64,000 nucleotides of DNA from Icerya purchasi (Eukaryota; Arthropoda; Insecta; Hemiptera; Monophlebidae): assembly GCA_039619475.1 (NCBI GenBank), contig CM077116.1, positions 457,373,576 through 457,437,575 of the forward strand, given 5' to 3'. Position numbers and translations under genes: made by a program. A model generated the notes under the pieces. It had not been told where the DNA came from, did not search any database, and worked only from the letters and a program-made list of their open reading frames with translations. How positions within the stretch are numbered: position 1 is the stretch's first letter; each line of letters opens with the position of its first letter. Shown here piece by piece: positions 1 to 12,203 of this stretch.

Positions 1-640
1 AATTACTCGGCGGCCACTCGAAGCGGCCACTTGAGAATGTCTCCTACGATGACATGCAGACCGTCCGACGTTAATTTCGCCGGTTCCGTCTCTGCCGCTG
101 CTGATCACCTGTCGTCGTCTCATCTCGTTCGGCCGAGGCTTTTTATTCGGTCGCGATCGGCCTTTTCTCTCGCTCACGTCTTGCGAACGCGGTAGCCGTT
201 GTCGCGTCGTGAAAACTTCACGCGATGATATAGGGCTGCACATTGCCGACCGTGCGCTTTTTAATTCATCGGCGCACTCGAGCTATCGTCGTTCGCACGC
301 TGCTGCGCGACCGCTTCCCGGTAGCGCAGGTCTCGGTCGAGATGATAACGCGCGAGCCGGGTCTCGACCTCGCGCAAAAATGCATATTGTCACTGACAGC
401 ACTCATCAACCGCTCCGAGGAGAAGCTCTACTAGGTGCTTTTGTGCGACCGTTGTCGACGATACAACGACCGCACTTTAACCGCGCGACTAATGCCGTAA
501 CCATATCGTATCGTACAGATCGGATTTATCGCGACCTCCCTCCGAAAGAGATTTTACATTATCGATAAAAACCGAAAAATAATCGTCAAGAGGCCCTTGT
601 TTATTATACCGCGCAATATCAGCAATGTTTCTGGCGCGAT
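1..640. other. CpG-rich block, no gene recognised
   Basis: The first ~600 bases are clearly richer in G+C and CpG than the AT-rich DNA that follows. Two overlapping plus-strand frames stay open (209-568 and 243-434), but their products are arginine-rich and match nothing I know, which is what open frames in GC-rich DNA usually look like. In AT-rich insect genomes such blocks often mark a promoter, a 5' exon or a conserved regulatory stretch. No TATA box, splice pair or conserved protein could be shown, so the role is unassigned. Confidence 0.3.
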
Positions 641-1934
641 CTGAGAATTATACACTAAGATGATGTTGTCGAGATTTCTTGATCTAGATCGAAAGCGCGA
701 GCAGGTGCACGAAAATGGTTTGTTCTTTTTTCGAAAGCATAATGCGGTGATTCAAAATGAAAATGGAAATCAAAAAAAAAAAAAAAATAAAACACCTTCA
801 AATATTCTTTCCTGTTCCTCTTATGGTGAATTGTCCTTGCAGAAGACCATTTTCATTGTAAAATTAGTGTAAAATCACTCGTGTTCATTGCATGCGCCAA
901 AGGGACAGCCGCCGTATTCGCGATAATTCCATGGAACTGCATTCTGATAGAGATGGTCTCGTAACAACGATACAGACTGTAAGTGTTTGCTAGTCGGTCA
1001 TGTTCCGCCCTGAGCGTTAGCGAGAGATTATTTTTCGCTTTGATCGTTTTTATTCGTCGCCGTTTGACACTCGGCACGGCCGATGACGACGACCTTTAGT
1101 GGAACTCGTTGATGTGTTTCGTTCATTTAGTTTTTCGTATCGCACTCCCCTTCTTCACCGTGCTCGCTGTGTTACTTTTAATTCTCGGCAACCGTATTTG
1201 TAGCAGTGGTAAATCGCGTTTTCTACATCTTCCGTTTAATGCGAAGTCCCGCTGAGGCTATTAGTCGACATAATTTCTCTTCAGTTTCCGTTGAAAGATC
1301 GAAACTTACTTAAAGCATATATATATTCGTATGTTGGGAACATCATCGAAAGCTGACGCCGGATGAGTTTGGCAAAACCGGAAACTGGTGGTACTATCTG
1401 TTTGTTCTCCGATTGGCGGAGGGGGAACTTTATTCGTTCAGTTACTATCGATCAGACACAAAGAGACGTGGTAAATGGAGAGCTCTTTTACACACATCTT
1501 ACTGACTTTCTTCTCGTTACGTATTAATGAACTGCTTATCGAAAATGCTGTCACCTTTTCGTTACGGTCATATCTGCTGGAACCGAACAAACGAGTCAAC
1601 AGCGACTTGCTTAAAGCTTGAAATGGCAACTGTTATTATTTCAAGTCTCTCTGTCGAGAGTGTTTCCATATTTACTACCAGACGGGGAGACTCTTGATGT
1701 TCGACCACTGCGGGTTCCCGATCAATTTCCCGTATTAAATATTTTCCGGTGTGCATTAGACTTGCACGATCGTGTATCATGGACGAGAAATTACAACAGA
1801 CTTAATTAAGTCACCATCGTCGGAAATTTGGAACAACCGATGCAATCCGCCGATTTTATCCGGACTTAACTGAAACTGAATATCGATAAGTCCATATACA
1901 CCTGTTTTTGTTGATGGTTATAAATATAAAATAA
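641..1934. other. no gene recognised
   Basis: Mixed-composition DNA with short open frames only (under 75 codons). None shows a known motif. A 14-base A run sits near 775-787. Nothing else can be supported. Confidence 0.4.
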
Positions 1935-2203
1935 ATAAATACCTTAATGATGAAATTCGTATTAAATAAATTAAAATCAAATATCTCAATTTAAGGAAAC
2001 GTTTTCAGAATCTTATCAGCTAACCCATACAGAGTATACTCAGATTTTGGTTTTTTTGTCTGAGAGTGTACTCTTATTATATTGTTAGCTCATGAGATGG
2101 GCTATGTCTGTAAAACGTTTCCTTAAATTGAAGTATTTGATTTTAATCTATTTAATAGAAAATTATTTTTAATACTAATTTTGTTTGTTATTAAGGTATT
2201 TCA
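1935..2203. repeat. fold-back (inverted-repeat) element, copy 1
   Basis: The two halves are imperfect inverted copies. The left end AAATACCTTAATGATGAAAT is answered on the right by TTGTTATTAAGGTATTT, and inner blocks such as TCAATTTAAGGAAACGTTTT and AAAACGTTTCCTTAAATTGA pair across a ~70-base loop. A third arm of the same family lies at about 54325-54450, so this is a dispersed family and not a chance hairpin. No coding capacity. Most likely a MITE-like fold-back transposon. The exact ends and target-site duplication could not be fixed. Confidence 0.7.
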
Positions 2204-3440
2204 TTTGAATTAAAACCGGCCTCCGCAAAACAGACATTATTCGCAATACCCCGCTACGAGGTTAATTAAGGGGAAAAATTAATTCGTCTCTAGCCACGTG
2301 CTTCCAGCTAGAAATAAGAGTTCTCCCATTGTTTATACATCGTGGCCGATAAATATTTTTTTGTGTTTTGCAAACTTCCGTCTCTATCATCTAGCCATCT
2401 GTACGAAATTAACATTCCTGACTTTTCTTCCGCTTATTCCGCAAAACCATATAACTTAAATTTCATAAAAAACCTGAACATCAAAAATATCTGACTCGTT
2501 CAACTTGCACTCGTCTCCTCAATTTATTACTAAAAACTGATTTGACAACATTGCCAAAAACAACTATTCAGGACACGTTAAAAAATATTCACCGACACTG
2601 CTAAAATTTTTCCGAGAAGCCAGTTTGCCTTGTACGGTTTCGCCTTTGTCATATCTGGTGTACACCAAGGTTTCAGCCATTCTCCTGAAGTGTGTTTACT
2701 GCGGACTTAATGGCCCCATTAATAATAGAGTTTGCGATTTTGAATGTTTCGGTGCCCGCGGAAAGTTCATATTTTACAACGATAGTCAAAGTACTTTAAT
2801 AAATTCGTTTAATTGCAAATTCAAACATTACTGCCATGAGATCATCTGAAGAGGAGGAATTACCTTTCGCTGGATATTGGAGCGAACGACTTTGTGGACG
2901 GCTAGTTGTACTCTGGTATTGCGATTGGCCCGCGTAGCCTTAATTCTTTTACTGATCTGTATTCTGCAACTCTCGCAATCGAAAGCCACCAGTATGCATT
3001 TGCATATAAACGCCTCTGTCGGGTGGCGAACATTTATTCCATTCGGTTAGGTTATTTTTCCGATTCCACGTAGAATATACAGAAACACCGCTTTCTATTA
3101 TTGCTCAGCCGAATGCTTTCGCTGGAATTTCGGTGGTTCCCCACTGGCAATTTCCAGATTTACGACTGGTGATCGTCCTTCCGGTACCATTTACCGCGAC
3201 GATTCACTGATACACCTTATTTCAATGCTAAGATCAAGCCGGAATCGCAAATAACGTTTAATTGTGTCTAAAGATTTTGTTGTCTTATGATAGGCTGCCA
3301 CGGAACGCGTTTCTTAAATTCTTCAATATAAAATTGCGTTTTTTGCTTTTTTGATTTTGTTATTTTTCTGCGCCTGTTGCTTCTGTCGGGAGCACCGGAG
3401 AAAAATCTTATTGAAAAGTTAATTTAACTGATCGTATCAT
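2204..3440. other. no gene recognised
   Basis: Unremarkable AT-rich sequence. The longest open frame (2625-2849 plus) has no recognisable domain. No repeat with a second copy in the window was noticed here. Confidence 0.4.
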
Positions 3441-3442
3441 GA

Positions 3443-3589
3443 AAAAATTATTGTAACGTAAAAAAGCTTAGAAAGCGGAAATTTAATTATTTATAAAAAA
3501 CACATTTATGTAAATAACAACGTTTAATATAAATAATTAAACTTTCTCTAATTTTTTTAAGTTGCAATAATTTCATATTAATGCAGAAA
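3443..3589. repeat. small imperfect fold-back repeat
   Basis: An AT-rich inverted repeat of about 145 bases. The left arm (ATTATTGTAACGTAAAAAAG ... TTTAATTATTTATA) is mirrored by the right arm (TATAAATAATTAAA ... CTTAAAAAAATTAG read in reverse complement, then ATTATTGCAAC). The arms have diverged by several mismatches and small gaps. The left arm also resembles 18484-18532, so it belongs to a dispersed family. No coding capacity. Confidence 0.55.
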
Positions 3590-5000
3590 ATGGATTGTAA
3601 TAATTTTAATTTTGATCATATCATTCTAATGATAACTTCTCAACATGTATAAAATAACACGAGAAGGAAGAAACGAATGTCTAAGTAGTAACAAAAAACT
3701 TTCTTATTACCTCAGCATGAACTATCGATACAAATGTAAGTAAAACTCAACCTGCACGCATCGAACCTATTGGGGCCGCTCGCAAACCCTTGACCATTGT
3801 TTATGTAATAGAGGAAAATCGTAGTTTGAACGGCGTATCATAATTGCACCGGTACTAAGTTACAGTAAAATCGGGAATAAATTAAAATTGAGAATTTGAA
3901 AGCATCGAAGAAAAAATGTTTTAATAAATAATAAAAATAAAAACACCGGGTATAAATGACTGCAGAAGAATTTTATCCGTAACATGTAAAAATATTATCT
4001 AAAATCCCGTAGAAAATAAAAGTAGAGAAGTATACCGACTATAGAGAAAGCGGATTGTGTAATTGTTAAATGTAAAACTAATAATAATAAAAGATAGAAT
4101 AACAAAAAAAGGAAAAAGCATACCGTATCGTAGACTTCAGGAATACACACGCGATATTCAATCGATAAAGAAAACTCGACGATAAGAAAATCTTGCAAGG
4201 ACACGAGAAGTAAAATTAGTACAATAAACCCTATCGGAAACTTTATTACGTTTATAGCTGAAATCTTTGATCAATTGGAAATCGAAACGGACGAAAGAAA
4301 AACGAATGGATTGCCTCAAATATTATTCATTCACGCGTTAAGATTATCATCAGGAAACGGAAAAATTACTACGAGTAGGAAATACGGATAAACGAATGAA
4401 AGAAGAATCAACTGTTTAGTTTCTGCGGATGACTTGGAAATTTTCATAGAAATGATATAGTCCAATTAACATGAAATGTATATAAATAGATGCCTAAGAA
4501 TTAGGCCAAAATGTTTATACACAACCGAATTCCGGGGGATCTTAAACAATATGCGATAGATGGGGAACTTTTAGGAAACTAAAGATCATAAGAACAATTC
4601 TTGCGGGCCAAAGAAATTAAAAGAAGCCTATAAGACCAGACAAAGAACTTTATAGAAATCTCGGATACAATGTGGAAGAGAAGATGGGCGTTTCAAGTGT
4701 CAAAAGAATGGGGATAATACTCGGTTGAAAAAAAAAAAAAAAAAGGAAAATTTCAACACTTTTACAAAAACTAAAAACGAGTCCGTTCTTTAATACCGAA
4801 TATCAGAATTGCTATATACTCTCGTAAATATATTTGGGAAATACTTTTATTACCGAAAAATGACATAGTAAGAGACACTGTCAAAAATCAGCATTGAACA
4901 CTGAATCTTATGTGTCCAACGTGAACTGCCAACGGGCGATTATAGAGTCGAGATTTCATTCCGAGAGTCGAAATACGACCATAATGGAAATCGAGAAAGA
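3590..5000. other. AT-rich stretch, no gene recognised
   Basis: AT-rich DNA with many A-runs (for example 4728-4743). The region 4260-4730 is purine-rich and reads like a decayed repeat, but no frame could be matched to a known family. Confidence 0.4.
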
Positions 5001-5760
5001 ACAGTAAGTATAACAAGTCTCCTCGCCGAAATCTCGAACGCGAAGCAATCCCATTTATCGCTGAATAAAAATCGGCGGGTTTAACTTTTTTCCGATCGAT
5101 TCGAGATCCGGATAAATGACAGTAATAACAACAAGGTTCTCGAGATAATTGCCGCGCTATCTGGAACGCGGTAAATATCTATCAGTTTCGTTTCGCGCGC
5201 AATTACAGACGCCTTTTCTGCCTATTTGTCTGTCTGTTGGAATTACCGCCGTCGGTTCGAATGAAGTAAGCTCGCGTACGGTTATACAGTCTACTTAGGC
5301 GGATGGTCTTTTTGTTAACGGGACAACAACAGCCACGCCACCGTTGTTACGACATGGGGCCAAGCTAGTGAAATAATTCGCGTTGTTCTTCAGAAATCCT
5401 AATACCCTCCGAACTGGAGTCTTTCGCGCTCTTTGTTCGGTTTGTCTCTCCTCTATTATAAGAGTTACGCCCGGAAAACACAATGAACGAGCCGCTCTCC
5501 TCCCTCTCTGGGTGCAGGCGTTTATACGGATAGCGGGTCCGAGCGCCGCAAGAAATATTGTGCGGCCTCCACGCTCAATTGAGCAATTATCCTCAGAGGG
5601 GCCCACCTGCCAGATTTTAGCATCGATGAAGACGGAAATAAGCCTCATCATCGCCATCGCGCGCGCTCCGACAGTACCCGTTAAGGGCCGCCGTGAAAAT
5701 GCTTAACTTTTCAACTCCATGTCTCTCGCTGCCACACCCTCGCAACGTCTTTCTCAGATC
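5001..5760. other. CpG-rich block, no gene recognised
   Basis: Locally GC/CpG-rich. Opposed open frames of 120 codons (5295-5657 minus) and 107 codons (5383-5706 plus) overlap almost completely. That is typical of compositional bias, and at most one could be real. Neither has a domain I recognise. Could be an exon or regulatory block of a host gene; unproven. Confidence 0.3.
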
Positions 5761-7430
5761 GGCGCTCCTGCTACATCGAATATCGGCCGGATCATTCCGC
5801 TCAAAACAAACGCCTTAAAATTGATCGCGCCGCCAGTCGTCAATGAACATTTCTTACGGCCCTCCGAACGCGGTACAAATCGATTGTTGTTTTTCGGCAC
5901 GAAATTTTTTGATAAACCCTCTTTCATCGCCTGCGTCTACTGCAGCGGTCACGAAAATTCTATCCATCCTTCTGTATAATATATATTTACAAACATTCGG
6001 CGACAGAAAAAGAAATAAACGGACAGCCTATTTGCACTTCGTCGCTCTTTCTTTATTAACGGAAAACTCATTGTCGCTCGTCGATCACTCCACTGCGAAC
6101 TGTCCGTAAACGAAGAGTTCACATTCTGCAAATCTATTTTAAAGATTTATACCGAACACCGCTTTTATCGACCACGCAGAACTAGGTCACTCCGGTCAGC
6201 TCCCGTTAATCGTTCATTAAAAATCGTTCACCGGGAAATTTGTTGATTTTACGTACGCGGCTTAAAGAAAAAACACCTTTCATTGAGAAATCACTTTTTA
6301 CCCAATGAACTAGAGATGCCTAATGGGGTGGTTATCAAGACGACGAAAAGAATAAAAATATAAGCGTAATAGTTCCGCGTGTCATATATAATTATGGCGG
6401 AAGGTAAAATCTTATCCGTGCCGACCCTTCCATTTCTAAGAAATCCCTGTTTCTTAGCCCATCCGTGCCCCTTCGTCCCAATTGGTTTTAGTTTCACGCA
6501 CATCTCTCTTGTAATAATCATTCTAACTTTGTCAACGCAATTCTCCCGAAACATTATTTTCTCCGTCATCCCTTTTGAAAATAATTCGACAGCGCCTCTA
6601 TAGCGCCCTACCAGTTCCCCATTGACTTTCGTAAAACCCCATTTTCACTAATGATTCGAAAAGCCTGGCGGTGTTAGAACCTCACTCTGTACTTCCATAT
6701 TTTGAAATGCTCGAAATTTTTCCAGATCTTTCCACGTTTTATCTTTACAAACGAGAATTAACGACTATCCTAATTTTCAATTAATCGTCTTTTTCCCGAT
6801 TAACTATTTCTAACCCTTATCTTTCGAACGATCTGTTTCCACTTTCATCCCCGTATCTGTTTTCTTTCTTTTCGTTGCTCCATCCTGCCAGATTTCAGCA
6901 AAAACGTGTATCGACAAAACGACAGATTTTTTAGCTCGGAGTAATTTTTTTGTTCTTTCATTTCCCGCTTTTCTCAGCAAAAAGAATGCCGTATTCTTCT
7001 AATGTAAACCGATTTTTTTTTGAAAATCCCGTCTTAAATTATTTACGTACTTTCTCTTTTTTATCCAATCTAACTTTTCTTTCTAATTCCTCGAGTTTAC
7101 TCTTCCATTTTTCTTTCGTTTTTTCCTTCTTTTCATAGTGCTCTCTGCATCTATAGGCAATCTACGAAACGCCGTTAAATGTTCATTGATTTCGGTTAGA
7201 TCTTTCATATTACTGTTTATTAAAACACGAGCTTCGTTCATCTGACTACTTTATTTATCCTGTTTTTCCTTTCCCTAATCCTCATACTATATAAATACAC
7301 ATATATGTTCCTTTATATTGTTAATATTTGACTGAATCTTTAAAAAAATTGATGGCTCTCTTTCTACGAGTGTGTAAGTCCTTGCTATAGAAAAAATGGA
7401 AATAAAATTTAAAAAGTGTTTTTGAAAAAA
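5761..7430. other. pyrimidine-rich stretch, no gene recognised
   Basis: The stretch 6690-7140 is strikingly T/C-rich on the plus strand. The open frames here (for example 5719-5979 and 6379-6603 plus) encode low-complexity Phe/Ser/Leu-rich peptides that follow from this composition. Nothing else was seen. Confidence 0.4.
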
Positions 7431-7435
7431 AGAAA

Positions 7436-7515
7436 GAAGCCGACTAAATTTTCACTCTAAAAATTAAACAAAAATGCGCTAAAAAATAAAAAATAATTAC
7501 TACTCGATAAAAAAT
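7436..7515 (+). repeat. short dispersed-repeat fragment
   Basis: This short AT-rich segment (starting near GCCGACTAAATTTTCACTC and running to the block ACTCGATAAAAAATT) resembles 23592-23680 and 44650-44740 in the order of its blocks: a CCGACTTCAA-like start, a CTAAAAA run and a TAATTAYTMTTCGA-like end. It is probably a fragment of the repeat at 8040-8690. Similarity is by eye only. Confidence 0.35.
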
Positions 7516-7529
7516 TATGCACAGACAAC

Positions 7530-8039
7530 ATTAGCACCTGTATGAGTATAAACCAGATTCGGGTTGTTTTTTTGGGGGAGGGGGGGTGCCCAATCAAGAG
7601 CAGGTACCAACAGAAAATTAGACTATATTAGAGATCAAAATTTTAATCCGGTCAAAGATCGGTGAAAGAAAAGAGGCAAAAATAGGAACCACCTTTGAAG
7701 ATGGCAAAGCTAAGATATAGGAAGCATTTATATGGAGTAGGAAAATTCAGTGATACTTTTCTATACATTATTAATCCGAGTGATCGCCAGCACCCCGGAA
7801 TGAGAAGTGCATTATGGTCATAATTTGTGCGCAATAAGCAATGATCGAAACTGGTTCGTTTTTTGATATTTTGATTTTCTCTTCATGCAAGCCATTAAAC
7901 GTGGCTCAATGTATAGTATGTGCGAGAATTTTACAAAGATCATTATACAAAATCGTTCAACAAAATGAAAGTAAACGATATGAATGTTTGTGCGCTTGGA
8001 AGATTGAAAAAATGAAATAGTTCAGTATAAAATACAATA
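7530..8039. other. no gene recognised
   Basis: A G-rich run lies at about 7572-7587. Otherwise AT-rich sequence with no open frame over 60 codons that looks coding. Confidence 0.4.
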
Positions 8040-8690
8040 CGAATATTCACTCTGAAATCTCTCTCGAAGGCTGAATAGATAAAATAGTTCAATAAAAAAA
8101 AAAGCCCATATCAACTTCAAGATCTATTCCAAAACGCACAAAGAAGTAAAGAATAATCATTTATTTTTTAATACACCTTTATACGGTAAAATATACAATT
8201 AAAACGGGCTATTATGCTCAAACAACGTAGAACACTTATTGCTTCGGTGAACGAAATTCAAATTACGACTGGAATTTTTAAATTAGCATCGTAATCACCG
8301 GTTTTCTATAAGCTAAATATTGAAAACAACACATATTTAATGTGGGCTTCTTTAATTGTTGCATTACGAGAGACTCTGATTAAAACAATAATCGTAATAT
8401 CGCTTCTTTAAAGTATAATTTCCTGTCGAATAATTATTATTTTTCAGTGGAATTTTTCGACTAAATCTTAAAGTCGGTATTATTATTATTATTTAAAAAA
8501 AAACAATTTTCTCAATTTTTAGCGTAAAAATTTTCGAGCGATAATGGACAAAACTTAAAATGCTGCTACTTTCCGTACTGCATAAATCTGGATTAAAGAA
8601 TCTTTAAATGTCATCGGTGGTAGCTGGAATCGCGCTTTCTAAAATATATTCGTTATCTTTACTATCCGAATCTACATCTTCCAACAGCTG
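8040..8690 (+). repeat. dispersed repeat, copy 1 (inverted partner at 22.67-24.04 kb)
   Basis: Nearly the whole stretch reappears in reverse complement at 22670-22848 and 23558-24040. Shared blocks include CATTTATTTTTTAATACACC, TTTAATTGTTGCATTACGAG against its diverged partner, and GTCATCGGTGGTAGCTGGAA. Copy 2 is split by an insertion. There is no coding frame. The copies differ by scattered substitutions, so they are not a recent duplication. It may be a non-autonomous DNA transposon or an LTR-like piece; terminal motifs could not be defined. Confidence 0.7.
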
Positions 8691-11015
8691 TGATGTTCTC
8701 CCGCATTATTTACTTATTTTTAAAGAATAAATAAATTTGAAATCAGACAGGAAAGAAATAGAAAAAAAATAAAAAGGAAAGAAAACTTTTTATTACTTAT
8801 ACGTGCGAGCATCCGCTATCACAACACGATAAAGACTGTGTTTTTAACGGAACACTGTCTAGTCGGTGTCCGTTATAGAAAAGCGCAGTGGTGGACAGGT
8901 TCGTTTTCGAAAATGGTTCGTCAAATGACGATTTCAATATTTTTTGAGTCGACGAAATATTATTACGTAAAATATTTCTATTTTACACAGTAATCTATGT
9001 ACTTATTTGATCTTCGGCTTTCGCTCTAGTGCAAAGTCAGGCGCTGTAGAATGGAATGAATTATGTGCGTTAAGAGGTGTTTATGTATGTATTTTAGGAT
9101 AAACCAATCTCATTTAAATGCTGGTGTGATTAATGTGGTTTGACTTTCGAATGGAAGTTTCCAAAATTTAGCCCGACTCCCCGTATACGATTAAAAAAGT
9201 CCGATATCGGAAAGTGAACAATAGGCGGCGTATATGAATACACTGCCTATTCGAAATACGCGCGATAACTTCGGAAAACCTCATCTCGAGTCTAGATCAC
9301 TGGAAGGATGCTGGTCGCCGATACTGGAGAACAGAAGCAGGAACAAAAAACGTATTAATCGCGGCAATATCAAAATACTAGCGTTTCATTGTTGAACTGC
9401 TAAAGTGTTCGCTGTAGCGTACTTGGATTGATGCGAACTCGAAGAATTTCTCGGAACTGTTCTTAACGGCCGAGCGTAATCGCGGGCCTTTATTCTTTTG
9501 CCTTCCTATCGTCGGCGGATTTAAGTAAATTCCGATAAATGGAACTGTCGCTTGCGGATTTTTTATTTGCTCTGCTACAAAGCCGCAAATTGGATTATCC
9601 GCCACCGCCCGACCTCGTCTAGTATGCAATCTTCGCTCCGTTGAATCTCTCGCAAAACTCCTGTCAGACAACATTTATCCTCTCTCCTTTTTTTCACGCT
9701 TAATTTGGCTATCGGTTTTTTGCCTATTTGCGTAGGCTTTACCTACTTTTTTCTCGTGTTTCTTCCATTACCGTCAATAAGCCGCGCGAAGAGTAAAGCT
9801 TTACAATTAGAAAAGGGAACGAGTTTGGTAGCTTGCAGTGCAGGGGCAGACTCGCACGATACGCACAATCTTCAACTTGTAGAATGAGAGAAAATCCCCC
9901 CCTACCCGCCCACCGGCGGGAGATAAAAACGATGTTGTAGGATGCGAATAACGCGTCGAAAGAAACGTCGAAGACGATTAACTTTTTACCTTATTCGACC
10001 TTTACCCGGAGACAGGTATCCGAGCGCACGGAAATTTCGCTCGAAGCTTGTTGACGTCATTCAGTCGTACGATAGAACATCTGTTTTAGCTGTTGACAAC
10101 AAAGTTTAAAATTCTGTTTGCCTTTAATGCTTTTTTTTTCTTTTTTGTTTTGTTTTGTTTTTTTCGCTACCGCGTATGACTCTTGGAAAGAAAAAAGAAA
10201 AAAAAGTACTCTTCCCTCGCTCGAAACTTTATTATAACCCCGTCATAACTACTTTCAGAGTTATCGCCGAATTATCGCTTGAGAAAAATCCAGAAGGCCC
10301 GTTTGGCGAGCATCTTATCTCACGGTACCCGTGGCGTGCAGTTTGAACGCGTAATTCCTTATCCACAGAGTATGTTCGCCAATGTGCGATAATGGTGTAA
10401 AACTGGTGGTAACCTCACCCAATGGAAGTGTTCGTCTGTCGAAAGTAACACTAACGGTATGTAACACGCTCGAATCAGCTTGGGGAAACACGTTTTGCTT
10501 TATGCTTCCCCATACAAATTGCGTTACTCTGAAGATGTTCCACATTAGTTAACCGATGATTATGGGTCGATGTGTTTTTCTGCATTTTTTTTTTTTTTTT
10601 TCATTTTACTCTTACACTGCGCGTCGGTTTTCAATGCTCGCAGCAAAGGCCGTTATGAATAATTTAAAACAGAAAATTGAAGAAACACAAGTATACGAAA
10701 AAAAAGCGATTAAATAATTCGCGAAAATTATTCGAAAATATTCGTCAAATAACCATCATAAATATTTTTCGTAACCTAGAATTTGCCATTTTTATCGTTA
10801 ACAATTTTATTTTTTCTTAATAAGTACTTTGACAAACTTTTTTATTAAAATTTGCGAACACGGGTAATCTCGACACGCGCATTTCTATCGCAAAATAAAA
10901 TCATCGAAAAAAAAAAGGAAAGCAGGCACACATTCGGACAGTAAACTCAGTTTTCTTGTACCCGCCGATACGCGGTTGGTTTTCGATTTTTCTTTTTTTA
11001 AAATAGTCTCGTAAA
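8691..11015. other. no gene recognised
   Basis: Includes poly(T) runs near 10130-10160 and 10587-10602. The open frames at 9378-9674 (minus, 98 codons) and 10315-10545 (minus, 76 codons) have no recognisable motif and no paralogue in the window. I see nothing else that can be supported. Confidence 0.4.
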
Positions 11016-11019
11016 ATAA

Positions 11020-12203
11020 AATATTACTCTTCAATATACTTGAAGTTGTTAAAAGTTACAAATATCTGGGGTTAGTGATTGACAACGCATTAATATGGAA
11101 AATGCGTATAAATAGCCTTACTCTAAAAATAAGGCAATCCATACGTTGTATAGATTAAAATTTCTGATGCCCTACGATGTTTAATACCGTCGAGGGTCCA
11201 TTATATGCTGTTCAAGTATGGGGTGAGGCAAAAAAATCGGAAATCAGCAAAATCAGCAATTTACTAGCGAGATGTTAGTAACTCCCTCCTGAAATCTGGG
11301 AAATAAGAATATTTCTGATCCTGTATGATGGATAGAAAATAAGGAACTACCTCCAAAAGCGATGTATTGTTATCACAAGCTGCTAAAAGGTAAGTTACAG
11401 GACGTGAAACTGCCATTAATAGATAAGAAGCGAAGTACCAAGGGTACCTAAAGCATTGTCCTTTCAATTCAGACGGGGGGTAAATAATAAAATAGATAAT
11501 GTCGAAGAAAATGTATTGATGAATTTATTGTTAAAAGTACCGAAGGAAATCTGGATAGAACAGCATTTAGCAGTTTGGAAGGAAAAAATAAAAATTTGGT
11601 TAATTGCTTGGTTGCAGGGATAGGAGTAATAATTTGTAGTTTTCTTGGCCAACCCTCAAATACAATATAAAAGGGTATTCGGGCTTGCGTGCATGCGGCA
11701 TAATAGAGCATAATTACACCTATTTCGGATATTTGTTTAGAATATTTATTATAGTTAACTATGTTGCGTTGGCCGTAGCCGTTATTCGGATATATTGGTC
11801 TGTTTTTAACATTAATAGCGTTAATGTATTAGATTTATGATTATTTCTTTTGTGTTGTATTTGTTCTGCCCGATTGTACTGTCTGGCTACTTGGATGGGT
11901 TCGGATATGTTATCGTAGAATACTGTATAATAATATTATTAGTTATAAATTTCCAGATCGGAAGTGTATACATTTTGTTAATAGGATAAGATATTAGCTT
12001 GATTTACGAAGATTGTTGTTTTATTTCACGGCTATTCCAGTAGATATGCCGATATGTATAATAATAGTAATAGCTTAGTTTATAGTCGGACGTTGATATT
12101 ATATTGTACGTTATATTTATATAATAAGTGTTTGGGCACCTACAATATAGGCATTGGCCTCGTGCGTGGGACCCTTTACAGTTATTTCAAAAAAAAAAAA
12201 AAG
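11020..12203 (+). mobile_element. 5'-truncated CR1-like LINE 3' end, copy 1 (plus strand)
   Basis: Translating the plus strand from about 11040 gives the thumb region of a non-LTR reverse transcriptase: SYKYLGLVIDNALIWK, then, after frame changes, ESIxxYAVQVWGEA-like blocks. Further down a frame with KVPKEIWIEQHLAVWKEKIK continues to about 11640. A non-coding 3' UTR follows and ends in a poly(A) run at 12189-12202. Several stops and frameshifts make it dead. The part from 11337 on has an inverted second copy at 17602-18467. The thumb motif fits the CR1/Jockey group; the exact clade is uncertain. The minus-strand open frames in this stretch are shadows. Confidence 0.75.

Noticed and set aside
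5295..5706. Opposed 120- and 107-codon frames as genes
   Set aside because: Near-complete antisense overlap in CpG-rich DNA, no motif in either; cannot choose one.
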